Shown here: piece after piece, positions 21,043 to 29,869 of the stretch
How the letters are laid out: every line of letters begins with the position of its first letter
Position numbering within the stretch: position 1 is the stretch's first letter
Source: a virus
Strand: one strand, 5' to 3'
Virus record (IMG/VR): IMGVR_UViG_3300008218_000007
Coordinates: 1 to 30,534 of that record
Length of the DNA stretch: 30,534 nt
The notes under the pieces: model-generated
Database searches by the model: none
What the model saw: the letters and a program-made list of their open reading frames with translations, nothing else
Told to the model about the DNA's origin: nothing
Translations under genes and position numbers: made by a program

Positions 21043-22730
21043 CAGCTAATTCCAAAATCCGTGCCACGCCTGATTGCTTCCTTGATGTTTTCAGCAAGTT
21101 CTCCTTCAACGAAATCCTGCGATAAAACATTTCCTGATACATTTACAGTTACAGAACCTCCTCCTGCTGGGCCATCAATATTTGGTGATGAAAGTGGTGT
21201 AATTCCGATATGTTCTGGACCAGCTTCCCCTGCTAATATCATAGTTGGCTGTGAAACTACTTTATCCATTCCTGTTGCAGCCTTTTCAATCATTTTCACA
21301 TTAGCAAGTCCTGCACCAAGGGCAGCAACAGCAGCAGTAGCGCCAAGTGCTGGACCAACAACAGGAATACCAGCCATAGCTTTAAAAGCAGCATTTGCTG
21401 AAGCATAAGCATCTACAAGAGCCTGAACCTGGGCTGCCCTTTTCCCTGCTTTTTCCATTTCAGGGTATGCTTTGCCCATAGTTTGTATATTCTGCCCAAA
21501 TTCTTTAGCAGCATCTTTTCTTTCTTTTTTAAGTTTAGCTTCAGTTGCTATGGCATCTTCCTGTGCTAAAGAAGCACTAAATATTTGTTCAGGGATTTTT
21601 TGAAGCGTATCTAAATATTCTTGGGCTGTATCATTCAATATTGCCATAGATACAATTATTGGGTCAGTATTTTCTGCTGCTACTAATATATCCTCCATAT
21701 ATCTTTCTATTGATACATTCAATCTATTTAATGAACTTCTTGTAAACCCCATACCATCAGTCAATTTTAAGAAAATATTATCTGCACCATTCTGCTCTAT
21801 CATTTCCTCCATTTCTTCTCTTAAATCCATCATATTCATAATCAAAGATTGATTTACAGTATCAGTTTGACCCATTTGCCTTGAAATCTCATCAAACACT
21901 TGCATCGCCCCACCAACCCTATTTACTTCACTATCTAATCTTGCCATTGCTTCAGCAGAAGAATCTACACCATCTGCCCATTCTAAAAATGCTTCAGCGC
22001 CCTCCATAAATGATGTTAGTGCTTCAGCAACCTTAATGACATGAGGTGCTAACATATCCCCAAATTTAATTGCAAGATCACCAGTAGCAGTAGCAACCTG
22101 TGCAATAGAATCTTTTGTAGTTAGTTGTTCTTCTCCTAATTGTGCAACAAGACCATTAGCCTCTCTCATAGCAGCATTTACAAAGGCAGTTTTCCTTTCC
22201 TGGTCTGTAAGTTTAGAGGCTGTTGTTCCAATAGAATCTGCATAGTCCTTATAAGCCTTATTGGTATCTACCATAATACCAAGATTATCAAGCATCAGTT
22301 TTGATTGCCGACCAAGACCAGTAACAAGTGATTCAACAGCCTGAACAGTATCAACACCAAGTGCTGCCCCAAGCCTTTGTGCCACATCAAACATATCTGC
22401 CATCTGATCCTCTGAATCAGTAATGCCAAGAAGCATAGCATTATTAGCCTGTTTCATCAAAGTAAGGCTATCTATTGTTCCATCAGTTGCATCCTTGAAT
22501 TTGTTAAATGCAGCAGTTGAAAATCCTTGAGATTTAGCAAGATTATCAAATCCCCTTTTGACACCCTCCATCTCTGCCGACATTTGGATAGATTTTTTTA
22601 ATCCTTGCATAACAGCAACAACAGAAACAGCCTGAAGTGCCATCATTTTCATTGAACCTGTTAAGGATTTTATATTTCCAGCAGCCTTTTTAGCACCCTT
22701 CTCTTTAACATTTATGAAAAAATTAGGCAT
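21042..22730 (-). CDS. Tape measure protein
   Basis: This protein has 562 residues and is mostly helical. Ala-rich and hydrophobic segments lie at about 445-480 (AGIPVVGPALGATAAVAALG), and a C-terminal 'ILAGEAGPEHIGITPL' is typical of tape measure proteins. The middle has coiled coils and a Lys-rich part (KLKKERKDAAKEFGQN). It determines tail length: at roughly 0.15 nm per residue the tail would be near 80-85 nm, a short siphovirus tail. It follows the frameshifted chaperone pair, overlapping the GT frame by eight bases. Confidence 0.92.
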   Translation of the reverse strand: MPNFFINVKEKGAKKAAGNIKSLTGSMKMMALQAVSVVAVMQGLKKSIQMSAEMEGVKRGFDNLAKSQGFSTAAFNKFKDATDGTIDSLTLMKQANNAMLLGITDSEDQMADMFDVAQRLGAALGVDTVQAVESLVTGLGRQSKLMLDNLGIMVDTNKAYKDYADSIGTTASKLTDQERKTAFVNAAMREANGLVAQLGEEQLTTKDSIAQVATATGDLAIKFGDMLAPHVIKVAEALTSFMEGAEAFLEWADGVDSSAEAMARLDSEVNRVGGAMQVFDEISRQMGQTDTVNQSLIMNMMDLREEMEEMIEQNGADNIFLKLTDGMGFTRSSLNRLNVSIERYMEDILVAAENTDPIIVSMAILNDTAQEYLDTLQKIPEQIFSASLAQEDAIATEAKLKKERKDAAKEFGQNIQTMGKAYPEMEKAGKRAAQVQALVDAYASANAAFKAMAGIPVVGPALGATAAVAALGAGLANVKMIEKAATGMDKVVSQPTMILAGEAGPEHIGITPLSSPNIDGPAGGGSVTVNVSGNVLSQDFVEGELAENIKEAIRRGTDFGIS

Positions 22731-23016
22731 TAGATTTCTCCCTTTGTTGTTTCGCTACACAATAATTATATTCCTGTTCAATAACCAGGAAATCATCTAT
22801 TATATTAGGTGGGGTTTCTTTTAAGGATGGATAGGGAGGACAGGAGAACTGTTTACAGAAATTGTATTCTGTTATTCGGCTTTGACAATCTTCATCAAGC
22901 AAAAGCGAATGGTCGGCAAAGAAAAAACTCTGTGTATATATTGCTTCTCCCACATTAAACCCTTTTTGTTCTGCTTCATCTGATAGTCTTATAATTTCGT
23001 CATACACATCTGTCAT
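22723..23016 (-). CDS. Tail assembly chaperone, T domain (read by -1 frameshift)
   Basis: The 97-residue ATG frame is the end of a longer open stretch that extends in the -1 frame without a stop to the A9 tract at 23148-23156. The product is therefore most likely made as a fusion to the upstream chaperone (91 + 141 = 232 residues). The T part is acidic and Cys-rich (DEDCQSRITEYNFCKQFSCP). Such G-T fusions help load the tape measure during tail assembly. An internal ATG at 23016 could give a short independent product, but no strong ribosome site supports it. Confidence 0.8.
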   Translation of the reverse strand: MTDVYDEIIRLSDEAEQKGFNVGEAIYTQSFFFADHSLLLDEDCQSRITEYNFCKQFSCPPYPSLKETPPNIIDDFLVIEQEYNYCVAKQQREKSNA

Positions 23017-23144
23017 GCCCTTAAATTCGGACTTTTTACGATTAGATGGACATAATGCTACATAGGGGAATGAAACCCCGGCAAATGCCCCTTGTTGTAA
23101 GCCATTGAATGAAATCCAGACATTAATACGAAGCAGTAATTCAT

Positions 23145-23420
23145 CTATTTTTTTTTATTAATTTCATCTGCCAACTTAAATGCAATTACCTCAATTTCAT
23201 CTTTTGACAGCTTGAATACATCATCTTCAGTTAATGTTGTTGCATTATCCAATATATCACAACAGGCATCAAACATATTGTAACCATTTTTTTCAGAAGA
23301 ACCTTGACGGATAACTCTATTAATGAGTTTCCTGGTGTCCATATTCCAGTTTTTAGTAGTTACTTCAATTTCCTTGAAGTCTGTTCCCTCGACTGCTTTA
23401 ACTTTGATTTTATCAGCCAT
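23145..23420 (-). CDS. Tail assembly chaperone, G domain
   Basis: This protein has 91 residues, is acidic and largely helical, ending EINKKK-stop. It lies between the tail tube and tape measure genes, the standard place for lambda gpG-type chaperones. The last codons are a run of nine A followed at once by TAG, a classic slippery site. Most ribosomes would make this short form; a fraction slip -1 to make the fusion. The start overlaps the tail tube stop (TAATG). Confidence 0.88.
   Translation of the reverse strand: MADKIKVKAVEGTDFKEIEVTTKNWNMDTRKLINRVIRQGSSEKNGYNMFDACCDILDNATTLTEDDVFKLSKDEIEVIAFKLADEINKKK
23148..23156 (-). promoter_or_regulatory. A9 slippery site for -1 ribosomal frameshift
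   Basis: The coding strand reads AAT AAA AAA AAA TAG. A -1 slip gives ...KKK-I-D-E-L-L-L and stays open for 141 codons through the whole downstream frame. A G-rich stretch that can fold (GGGG...CCCC) lies about 65-80 bases downstream, further away than usual stimulators. Confidence 0.75.
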
Positions 23421-24442
23421 TATGCTATTGTAATGCTTATAATTGTAGCAGTTGTTGATGCTCCGAATGCCCTGAATGGGATTGTATGAGTTAAAAAACT
23501 TCCACCCTGATCTAAACTTGCATTATCTATCATTACATCAGGACAAGATATAGTAAACCCTGATGATTCTGCTATTGTTAATGCAATACCAGTAGATGCA
23601 CCTGTTAGTTGTGCAACTAAATCATAAGTATTATCATCTGCTTTCACAGTTAATGAACCTGTTACTTCCCATGCCCCTGTTTGTGCTACTGAAAATGGAA
23701 GAAAACTGCTGAAATCTTGTGAGCCATTCCTTTCAAGTGATCTTGATATTGTTATCTCCCAAGACAAAGGCACAAGTTCCTGAGCACCCAAAGTAATAAC
23801 AGCAGAAGCCAAGTCAAATATACTTTTCACTGCATTTCCTGAATCTACTGTATCAGCAGCAATACTATCAGCAGATTCAACTGGTGGATAAGCAGTCCAA
23901 AATGTAGTATCACAGGTAAGTTGTCCTGAATTAGAACCTACATCTTCTTTTATTGTCATGGATTGCACCATAGCACCCCTGACTACCAAATCTTCAGCAG
24001 TTGCATCAGTTCCACCATTAATAAAATTAACAGTCGCATGATTTTTAGAAGAAGCACCATGTACCATCTGCATATCACCTGCAACACCATTTCCTATTCC
24101 AATAGCAGGTGTAAGAACACAGGCAGAAGCACCATCACCAAATGCCCACAGACAATTTGCAAGGATAGCATTTACTGTTCCAAAAAATGAAACATCAAAT
24201 GTCCATGTATTTAAATCCCTTCTATTTATCCCTTGCTTTTCCACCTGCCCATAGTGTCCTGAAAGATTCGGTGCAACTTCTAATGCCGAACTATTGTAAG
24301 GCATTGAAAATGATTGGATTGGAAAATCAAAATAAGTATGTGCATCCTCATGTGCTGTTCCAAAAGACTGTGTAGTTGAAGCATCAAAGCAGAAAATAGG
24401 CTTAATCTCTGCCGAGGATATTGTTTGAAGTTCTATTGCCAT
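23420..24442 (-). CDS. Major tail tube protein
   Basis: This protein has 340 residues and is beta-rich, with many Ser, Thr, Ala and Gly. It precedes the frameshifted chaperones and tape measure, the usual place for the tail tube gene. 'LSWEITISRSLERNGSQDF' and the final beta segments 'LTHTIPFRAFG' resemble tube proteins of small siphophages. It would form stacked hexamers around the tape measure. It is longer than the simplest tube proteins, so it may have an extra surface domain. Confidence 0.82.
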   Translation of the reverse strand: MAIELQTISSAEIKPIFCFDASTTQSFGTAHEDAHTYFDFPIQSFSMPYNSSALEVAPNLSGHYGQVEKQGINRRDLNTWTFDVSFFGTVNAILANCLWAFGDGASACVLTPAIGIGNGVAGDMQMVHGASSKNHATVNFINGGTDATAEDLVVRGAMVQSMTIKEDVGSNSGQLTCDTTFWTAYPPVESADSIAADTVDSGNAVKSIFDLASAVITLGAQELVPLSWEITISRSLERNGSQDFSSFLPFSVAQTGAWEVTGSLTVKADDNTYDLVAQLTGASTGIALTIAESSGFTISCPDVMIDNASLDQGGSFLTHTIPFRAFGASTTATIISITIA

Positions 24443-24633
24443 TATTTTTCTCCTTTATTCTTACTTGTTGATTTTATTTCCTGTAAATGTGGTTTAATCT
24501 TTTCAGGTATATCCTCAAGGTCTAAAGTATGCCCTGCAACTAACAATCCATGTTTAGATGAAGAACCAAGCCCATCAAAATTTTCTGATTCTTTCAATTT
24601 TAAATATGATTTTTTTGCTTTATACATTGCCAT
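24442..24633 (-). CDS. Small protein before the tail tube gene
   Basis: This protein has 63 residues and is basic, with a charged C terminus (PHLQEIKSTSKNKGEK). AAGGA lies eight bases before ATG 24633. It lies between the tail-completion candidate and the tube gene, overlapping the tube start by one base (TAATG). No family is recognised. A tail assembly or head-tail accessory protein is plausible. Confidence 0.72.
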   Translation of the reverse strand: MAMYKAKKSYLKLKESENFDGLGSSSKHGLLVAGHTLDLEDIPEKIKPHLQEIKSTSKNKGEK

Positions 24634-24648
24634 AATTTAAGTCCTTTT

Positions 24649-25086
24649 TTATGTATATCCGTTATGATGAATTATAGAAATACCAAATTCAGTTATATGC
24701 AGTCTGTCATTTTCTTCATTTTCTGTGTCCTGAACATTGTATTCTATATCTTGCACTTGAAGTTCTGCCCACTTATAAGTAGAACTGGTTTGATTGTCTA
24801 ATAAATGTTTTCTCAATTTGTCCACATTTGCCTTAACAGATTTATTTATCATCTCATTATTTGTATCTGCCATGTGGTAATATCTAACATTTACAAAATA
24901 TTCCCTTTCTTCAAGTGAGCCTGTTTGCAATATTAAGTTGGATGATTCCAGATTAATCCTTATGCACTCTGTTCCAAGCATTTTAAATTCATTTGCAATA
25001 TAAACATTCTTAAATTCATCATTTATTATCTTTCTTAATCCGAGTTCAATCTCATCATAGGCAATCTTGTCATAAGTAACAGCCAT
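24649..25086 (-). CDS. Tail terminator/completion candidate
   Basis: This protein has 145 residues with an alpha/beta pattern: an N-terminal helix (YDEIELGLRKIINDEFKN), several strands (CIRINLESSNLILQ; YFVNVRYYH), a helix (KANVDKLRKHLLDN) and final strands. This matches the size and layout of tail terminator proteins (lambda gpU-like). Position between connector and tube genes supports it. There is no diagnostic motif, so the call rests on fold pattern and order. Confidence 0.72.
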   Translation of the reverse strand: MAVTYDKIAYDEIELGLRKIINDEFKNVYIANEFKMLGTECIRINLESSNLILQTGSLEEREYFVNVRYYHMADTNNEMINKSVKANVDKLRKHLLDNQTSSTYKWAELQVQDIEYNVQDTENEENDRLHITEFGISIIHHNGYT

Positions 25087-26351
25087 TAAATGCCATATCC
25101 CCTACGAGTAAGCTGAATTGCACCTGATTCAGCATTACTTATCTTTCTTGTTTCTGAATATACTTCTACTTCCCAAAGATCGTTTTGGGTCATACTGCTA
25201 CCCTGGAATCTACAATAAAATCCTCCGTGAATATGCTGCAACCCACCTGTAACCTTAATATCAGTTTTTTCAGAGCCAAATAACTTATCACTACCATAAT
25301 ATTCCACCTTTACGATTGCCACTCCGTATGCACCTGTCGTTGTGCAGGTAATCCGAAGCAAATCAAATGCCTCACCAGAATATGCACCACCTTTTTCAAT
25401 TATATCCATACTACCAGCTTTTGTGATACCCATCACTTTTCCCTGGCTATCATCAGAATCAACTTCATAAGATAATTTATACTCACCCTTATTGAGCCTA
25501 TCCACAAGACCCGAACCATCCATATTAGTTACTAAGTTATTATAATAATCAGCTTCTTCCTGCCTGTTATTAGTTCTGAGGAGATTGGCAACACATAAAT
25601 AGCAGGTTGATTTAATTATAATTGCATCAAATTCTGGTGCTGATGATACATGGGTCGTATTAGCATCATATTGGGTATATTTAGGTATTGGTGTAGGATA
25701 CCTTCTATCTAATAAGTTATTTAATTCCATAGAGGCATTTACAAGCATTTGGTCAAAGTAGGTGGCATTATCAATACCTCCCTCAACCACAGAATCGCCT
25801 GGATCACTATCCCATGTTAATAATAAACAATCATCATTAGATGAATATGTCCATTCACCTTTTTGTGATAATTTTGTCCAGAAATATAAACCACTATCAG
25901 TTGAATAGTCGGATGTTTCTTGGGTAGTACCATCAAAACCCCTTCTAACTTGTACTGTATTGGCAGAAGCTGTATCTATAACAAGCATTTTCTCATCCGT
26001 ACCTTGAATACCAATAATCCAGCCCGGATCAACTAATTGGTTATGTGTGTTTTCTGTAGTGATTTCAGTTTCTCCATAGGATAATACTTCTGCTGTATCT
26101 GCACCAGAATCTCCTAATTGTGCCGATGGAATTGATTGTTTTCTAACGCTCATATCTTGCCCATCTATAAAAAGATTGGTAACAAGTCCTACATTTTCTG
26201 CAATATAACAACTTGTAGCAGTATCAACATCTTGATAGGTTGCCCCTAATAATGTCCACCCAAACACCTGTCGTTTGGCATCAAATTGACTAAAGGCACT
26301 ATAATAATGTTGTAGGTCTGATTGTGATGCGTATTTAAAATCTGTAGCCAT
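25086..26351 (-). CDS. Head-tail connector-like virion protein with extra domains
   Basis: This protein has 421 residues. A helical region at about 205-280 with 'LNNLLDRRYPTPIPKY' and 'FDAIIIKSTCYLCVANLL' resembles the head-tail adaptor fold (gp36/DUF1320-like). It is embedded between beta-rich N- and C-terminal parts (for example 'VQVRRGFDGTTQE'). It therefore looks like an adaptor with added domains, larger than the usual 130-150 residue adaptor. It would join the portal to the tail. A preceding 19-codon gene carries its ribosome site (AAGGAG). Confidence 0.75.
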   Translation of the reverse strand: MATDFKYASQSDLQHYYSAFSQFDAKRQVFGWTLLGATYQDVDTATSCYIAENVGLVTNLFIDGQDMSVRKQSIPSAQLGDSGADTAEVLSYGETEITTENTHNQLVDPGWIIGIQGTDEKMLVIDTASANTVQVRRGFDGTTQETSDYSTDSGLYFWTKLSQKGEWTYSSNDDCLLLTWDSDPGDSVVEGGIDNATYFDQMLVNASMELNNLLDRRYPTPIPKYTQYDANTTHVSSAPEFDAIIIKSTCYLCVANLLRTNNRQEEADYYNNLVTNMDGSGLVDRLNKGEYKLSYEVDSDDSQGKVMGITKAGSMDIIEKGGAYSGEAFDLLRITCTTTGAYGVAIVKVEYYGSDKLFGSEKTDIKVTGGLQHIHGGFYCRFQGSSMTQNDLWEVEVYSETRKISNAESGAIQLTRRGYGI

Positions 26352-26410
26352 TAGTATCTCCTTCTCTTAGGCTTTTTCATGGGTTTCTTTTTGTATTTAG
26401 ATTTTGGCAT
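26351..26410 (-). CDS. Very basic 19-residue peptide
   Basis: The frame MPKSKYKKKPMKKPKRRRY is over half Lys or Arg. It starts two bases after the preceding stop and its own stop overlaps the next start (TAATG). Its end also holds the AAGGAG ribosome site of the connector gene, so it might be only a leader. If made, such a peptide would bind DNA or RNA, or act as an assembly peptide. Confidence 0.45.
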   Translation of the reverse strand: MPKSKYKKKPMKKPKRRRY

Positions 26411-26412
26411 TA

Positions 26413-28020
26413 TTAATATATCCTTGTCTGAACTTTTCCACTGTATTTTTGACTTGTAGTGTTAGCCAAAACATTAACAAGTGAATTTATCCTGTCTGCT
26501 GTTGCATCATTCAGTTTGCCTGAAAAAGCAGATGAATGCAAACAACTTACAACAAATTCAGCATTGGCAGGACATCCTGTCATATCAATAGCCCCGGTTT
26601 CATAATTAATAGTTCCATTACACATTCCAAATAACCGAGAATTTCCATCATCATATCCAAATACACCTGTATTTGGCGAAGTTGCATAAGTAATTCTATC
26701 GTAGGTAACATCATCTGGAAGTTTAGCAGCAATAGCATCAGGAACATTAGCAAGAGCAGGAAACCATCCATTTTGTTGTGCAAATATATTATATGAAGCA
26801 CTTGCTCCATCTGTTCCGGCTGTAAGTGCTATTGCAGAAGTTGATAATCTCTGTCCTGATGTAAATCTAACATCTCCATTCACTATTGCAACTGAACTTT
26901 TCTGCTGAAATGTATTTGAAGCTGAATTATTATATTTATCATCTAATGCAGTCTGCATCTTTGAAATCACTCCATTAGTTCCTCCCCAATTTGTGTTACT
27001 CGAATCAACTGTAAAGTTTATTGCCTCTGCTGTTCCTCCATCTATTGCAATTTTAAACCAGTATGAGCCTGATGCTGTGAGAGATGTGTTAGTTGAGGAG
27101 GTAATTCCAGATAAGCCGAGGCTTCTGTACCCAGCTTCATAAAACTTTATAGCAACTGAACCGGGTATTATCCCCTGACTTTCTGTTGCAGAACGCCCCT
27201 GTCCAAAGAAATTAAAACATTTAAATTTGCCATTACTATCAGTTTGAGCAACAGTATATTTATCAAAGTCGTGGTAAGCATTAAAAAATGGAAGCCTAAC
27301 AGCGTCAGCATCAGCAGCCGCAGTTACAGCAGTAGAACCATAAACTCCTCTTTCAACAGTTAATGTATTATTAGCTAAATCTGATTTATCCCCTATTGCA
27401 GTCACCTTCATCACTTCATCTCGTATTCTGATTAAATCATTCACACGAAATAAATTAGCTGTGCAGTTAGCAGCCGATGTATATGGCTCTAAATAAACAG
27501 TTGTATCATCAACATCCCCGATAACATTATCTGTGCCTGTAGTATCGTCTGTATTTGCTGTGCTATCTGTATATTCATTTGAATCAGGAATAGCGTTATT
27601 AACAACTGTTCCATCCATAATCACTGACGATTCGCCTGTCCTGATTATTGCCCTAACTGGTGGAGTATATGTTTCTCCCGGCATAATCATAGTATGTAAA
27701 TATTCAGTAACACCATCAGAAGTATCATCTGAATATGTTTCATAACCAGCCATTATCATAAGTGGCACTCCACCTACATTTTGTATTTCTACTCTACTCG
27801 GTATTGCTTCCTTTGTAGTTGCAATAGTTGAAACTGTAGATATATTTAATATTTCTTCTGAATTTGTCGCATCATAGGATATTACTTTACTTCTAACTTC
27901 TCTCAAACCAGACCCGCTTCCTGCTCCGACTATGAATGGAGCTCCCGGAGGTGGTGTAGAACCACCGAAAGCAGGGGCACCGCCACCACCACCATTTGCT
28001 GAACCACCATGTGTAGGCAT
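26413..28020 (-). CDS. Large virion protein with Gly-rich N terminus
   Basis: This protein has 535 residues. Residues about 1-38 are Gly/Pro/Ser-rich and disordered (GGSANGGGGGAPAFGG). A beta-rich body follows (about 40-130), then an Asp/Thr-rich linker (TANTDDTTGTDNVIGDVDD) and further beta domains to the end. It has no membrane segment or catalytic motif. It may be a head fibre, decoration or tail-associated protein. Its position between lysis and connector genes gives no firm role. Confidence 0.78.
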   Translation of the reverse strand: MPTHGGSANGGGGGAPAFGGSTPPPGAPFIVGAGSGSGLREVRSKVISYDATNSEEILNISTVSTIATTKEAIPSRVEIQNVGGVPLMIMAGYETYSDDTSDGVTEYLHTMIMPGETYTPPVRAIIRTGESSVIMDGTVVNNAIPDSNEYTDSTANTDDTTGTDNVIGDVDDTTVYLEPYTSAANCTANLFRVNDLIRIRDEVMKVTAIGDKSDLANNTLTVERGVYGSTAVTAAADADAVRLPFFNAYHDFDKYTVAQTDSNGKFKCFNFFGQGRSATESQGIIPGSVAIKFYEAGYRSLGLSGITSSTNTSLTASGSYWFKIAIDGGTAEAINFTVDSSNTNWGGTNGVISKMQTALDDKYNNSASNTFQQKSSVAIVNGDVRFTSGQRLSTSAIALTAGTDGASASYNIFAQQNGWFPALANVPDAIAAKLPDDVTYDRITYATSPNTGVFGYDDGNSRLFGMCNGTINYETGAIDMTGCPANAEFVVSCLHSSAFSGKLNDATADRINSLVNVLANTTSQKYSGKVQTRIY

Positions 28021-28033
28021 AATTTATTTCTCC

Positions 28034-28828
28034 CTATCTTATATGATATTTTGTAACTATTTGACACGCATAATCTGAATTTGTACCATTAGATTCAAAT
28101 GTAGCCACTATAACCTTCCCTGCATCTACATCAGCAGACGATGGGGCTGTAGATTGATAAATAACATTTTCATAACCCAAAGAGGCTATATCTGCACCAC
28201 CTGCCACAACTATCCCATTTGATAAATCACCCTTCCCTGCACCAGCCCCAGCATCAAAATCAAACGATAATAAATGAATATTTATAGTATCTCCTGAAGC
28301 TGCATTTCCACCTGCAAGTAAATAGACCTGATCTATAGTAATATTATCTGGAACATACCATAAACATACTGTTAAATCATCTCCATTATTATTAGCACTT
28401 ACATCATAAGAAGTAGAAGGATTAGTACCAGTTCCAAATGCAATTGCAGCAGTTGTTGCCCATGTATTTCCAAATGGAATTAAATAATGTGTTCCTGCAA
28501 CTGCCGACAAACCTGTCAATGAACTTACACCAAAATAAGCATATTGCGTATTGACAGCAACTTGTGATGCCCCAGCTAAAACCTTTGAATTTGTAGTATC
28601 AACCTTTAATACAGCACTTCCTGATTGATTTACTACCCGTAATGTTTCTAAAGTATTATCATTTTGTGGTTGTATATACAAAACATCATCGGAAAGAGCA
28701 ATACAGGATTTATTTCCTGCACCATCCCTAAGTCCCTGAGGGCTGGAAGTGATACCCGTATTAGCTGTTTTAAAAACACCAACAATGTTTTTATAGTAGG
28801 ATGCGAATGTTTTATTCGTTAATGACAT
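28034..28828 (-). CDS. Virion structural protein (fibre- or decoration-like)
   Basis: This protein has 264 residues. It begins MSLTNKTFASYYKNIVGVFK, a pattern I associate with fibre-like structural proteins of uncultured aquatic phages. It continues with beta-rich segments including 'NKVLAGASQVAVNTQ'-like turns (here NSKVLAGASQVAVN) and ends 'YACQIVTKYHIR'. It is Gly/Ala/Ser-rich with no membrane segment. It lies directly after the protein with the GDLDIT repeats. It probably assembles with it on the virion surface. Confidence 0.75.
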   Translation of the reverse strand: MSLTNKTFASYYKNIVGVFKTANTGITSSPQGLRDGAGNKSCIALSDDVLYIQPQNDNTLETLRVVNQSGSAVLKVDTTNSKVLAGASQVAVNTQYAYFGVSSLTGLSAVAGTHYLIPFGNTWATTAAIAFGTGTNPSTSYDVSANNNGDDLTVCLWYVPDNITIDQVYLLAGGNAASGDTINIHLLSFDFDAGAGAGKGDLSNGIVVAGGADIASLGYENVIYQSTAPSSADVDAGKVIVATFESNGTNSDYACQIVTKYHIR

Positions 28829-29869
28829 CTATTCTCCTGTCACAATAGTTGCTGGAAGTGCTGTTGCCTTAACAATGATTGGTGGATAATGAAACCCTGT
28901 TGTTCTATTTCTTCCATGCCTTATAGCAGATGTGCCTGAAATTGTTTCTGCTGCAGCTATCCATCTTTCATATTCTGTTCCCGGTGTTAATCCTGTATTT
29001 ACAAAAGAAATATAAGTCATATTTGCATCAGTTTCATCTGAACTTTGTGCCCCTGCATCATAAGTATGGGTTTCACCTATCTCATTAAAAGAAGCATTGT
29101 CAGACAAAGCAAATTCAAGTGTTCTACTATTTGCATATAATGAGCATAACATAGATATTTCAACATTCCCCGATGGTGGTGCTGTAAAAGTTACAGAAAC
29201 ATCTGTTCCCTGTGCAGTTTGTAGAACAGTCATTGTCGCATCAGGATTTATTTCAGCATGACCTGTTGTGGTGCTATCATTTGAAATTCTTGTATATCCA
29301 AGTATCATTCCAGCATAAGTATCTGCAAATTTTGTTCCTGCCTTTTTCATTTCAAATACACCAGTATGAGAATCTAAGGTAATATCCCCATCAATATCCA
29401 GAGTTAAATCAGCTCCTTCACCACCACCATCATTTGTAGATATGGTTGATAATCCTGCTGCAGTAGTATTTATTTCCATCCTATCTGCACTTGGGTCGCC
29501 ACCCGGCTCATATAATGTTAATGTAGTATTTGTACCATCAGATGACCATCGAGAAGCTATTTTGTCATCATTATCTACGAGTGATACTCTTGGAGAATCA
29601 TTTCCACTCACAAGTTCTATATCTGTTGTAGCATTCCCTTGTATTTTTAAAGTTCCATCTTTTGCTATATCACCACCAATATCCAAATCACCAGTAATAT
29701 CCAAATCACCACCAATATCTAAATCACCAGTAATATCCAAATCACCATTAATTCTTGCACCATTTCCATGCTGTGCAGTTTCAATAGCAGTAGATATGCC
29801 CCCTACTTTAATAGGGCGTAAGTTCTCATCCACAGGATGCCCTTCTTGTAATTTTACATCATTTGGCAT
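28829..29869 (-). CDS. Virion protein with hexapeptide (beta-helix-like) repeats
   Basis: This protein has 346 residues. Residues about 40-68 contain repeats of the form GDLDIT/GDLDIG (four to five units), a left-handed beta-helix-like pattern. A beta-rich body follows. The C-terminal third (about 245-346) looks like a fibronectin- or Ig-like domain (DAGAQSSDETDANMTYISF; TPGTEYERWIAA). This suggests a fibre or surface decoration protein. It overlaps the preceding gene by 11 bases. Confidence 0.78.
   Translation of the reverse strand: MPNDVKLQEGHPVDENLRPIKVGGISTAIETAQHGNGARINGDLDITGDLDIGGDLDITGDLDIGGDIAKDGTLKIQGNATTDIELVSGNDSPRVSLVDNDDKIASRWSSDGTNTTLTLYEPGGDPSADRMEINTTAAGLSTISTNDGGGEGADLTLDIDGDITLDSHTGVFEMKKAGTKFADTYAGMILGYTRISNDSTTTGHAEINPDATMTVLQTAQGTDVSVTFTAPPSGNVEISMLCSLYANSRTLEFALSDNASFNEIGETHTYDAGAQSSDETDANMTYISFVNTGLTPGTEYERWIAAAETISGTSAIRHGRNRTTGFHYPPIIVKATALPATIVTGE
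29669..29758 (-). repeat. Tandem 18-bp repeat coding for GDLDIT/GDLDIG
   Basis: Five consecutive 18-base units (about ATCACCACCAATATCCAA or ATCACCAGTAATATCCAA on the plus strand) run from 29669, the fifth only partly conserved. Units alternate between two forms, giving a 36-base higher-order period. They code for hexapeptides GDLDIT and GDLDIG in the fibre-like protein. Nearly identical codons imply recent copy-number change. Confidence 0.9.

Noticed and set aside
21061-21408. 115-codon plus-strand frame
   Set aside because: It lies fully inside the tape measure gene and has low-complexity Ala/Pro/Ser content typical of a reversed Ala/Gly-rich helix region.
29669-29758. Possible CRISPR-like array
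   Set aside because: The units are contiguous with no spacers, and they lie in frame inside a structural gene.
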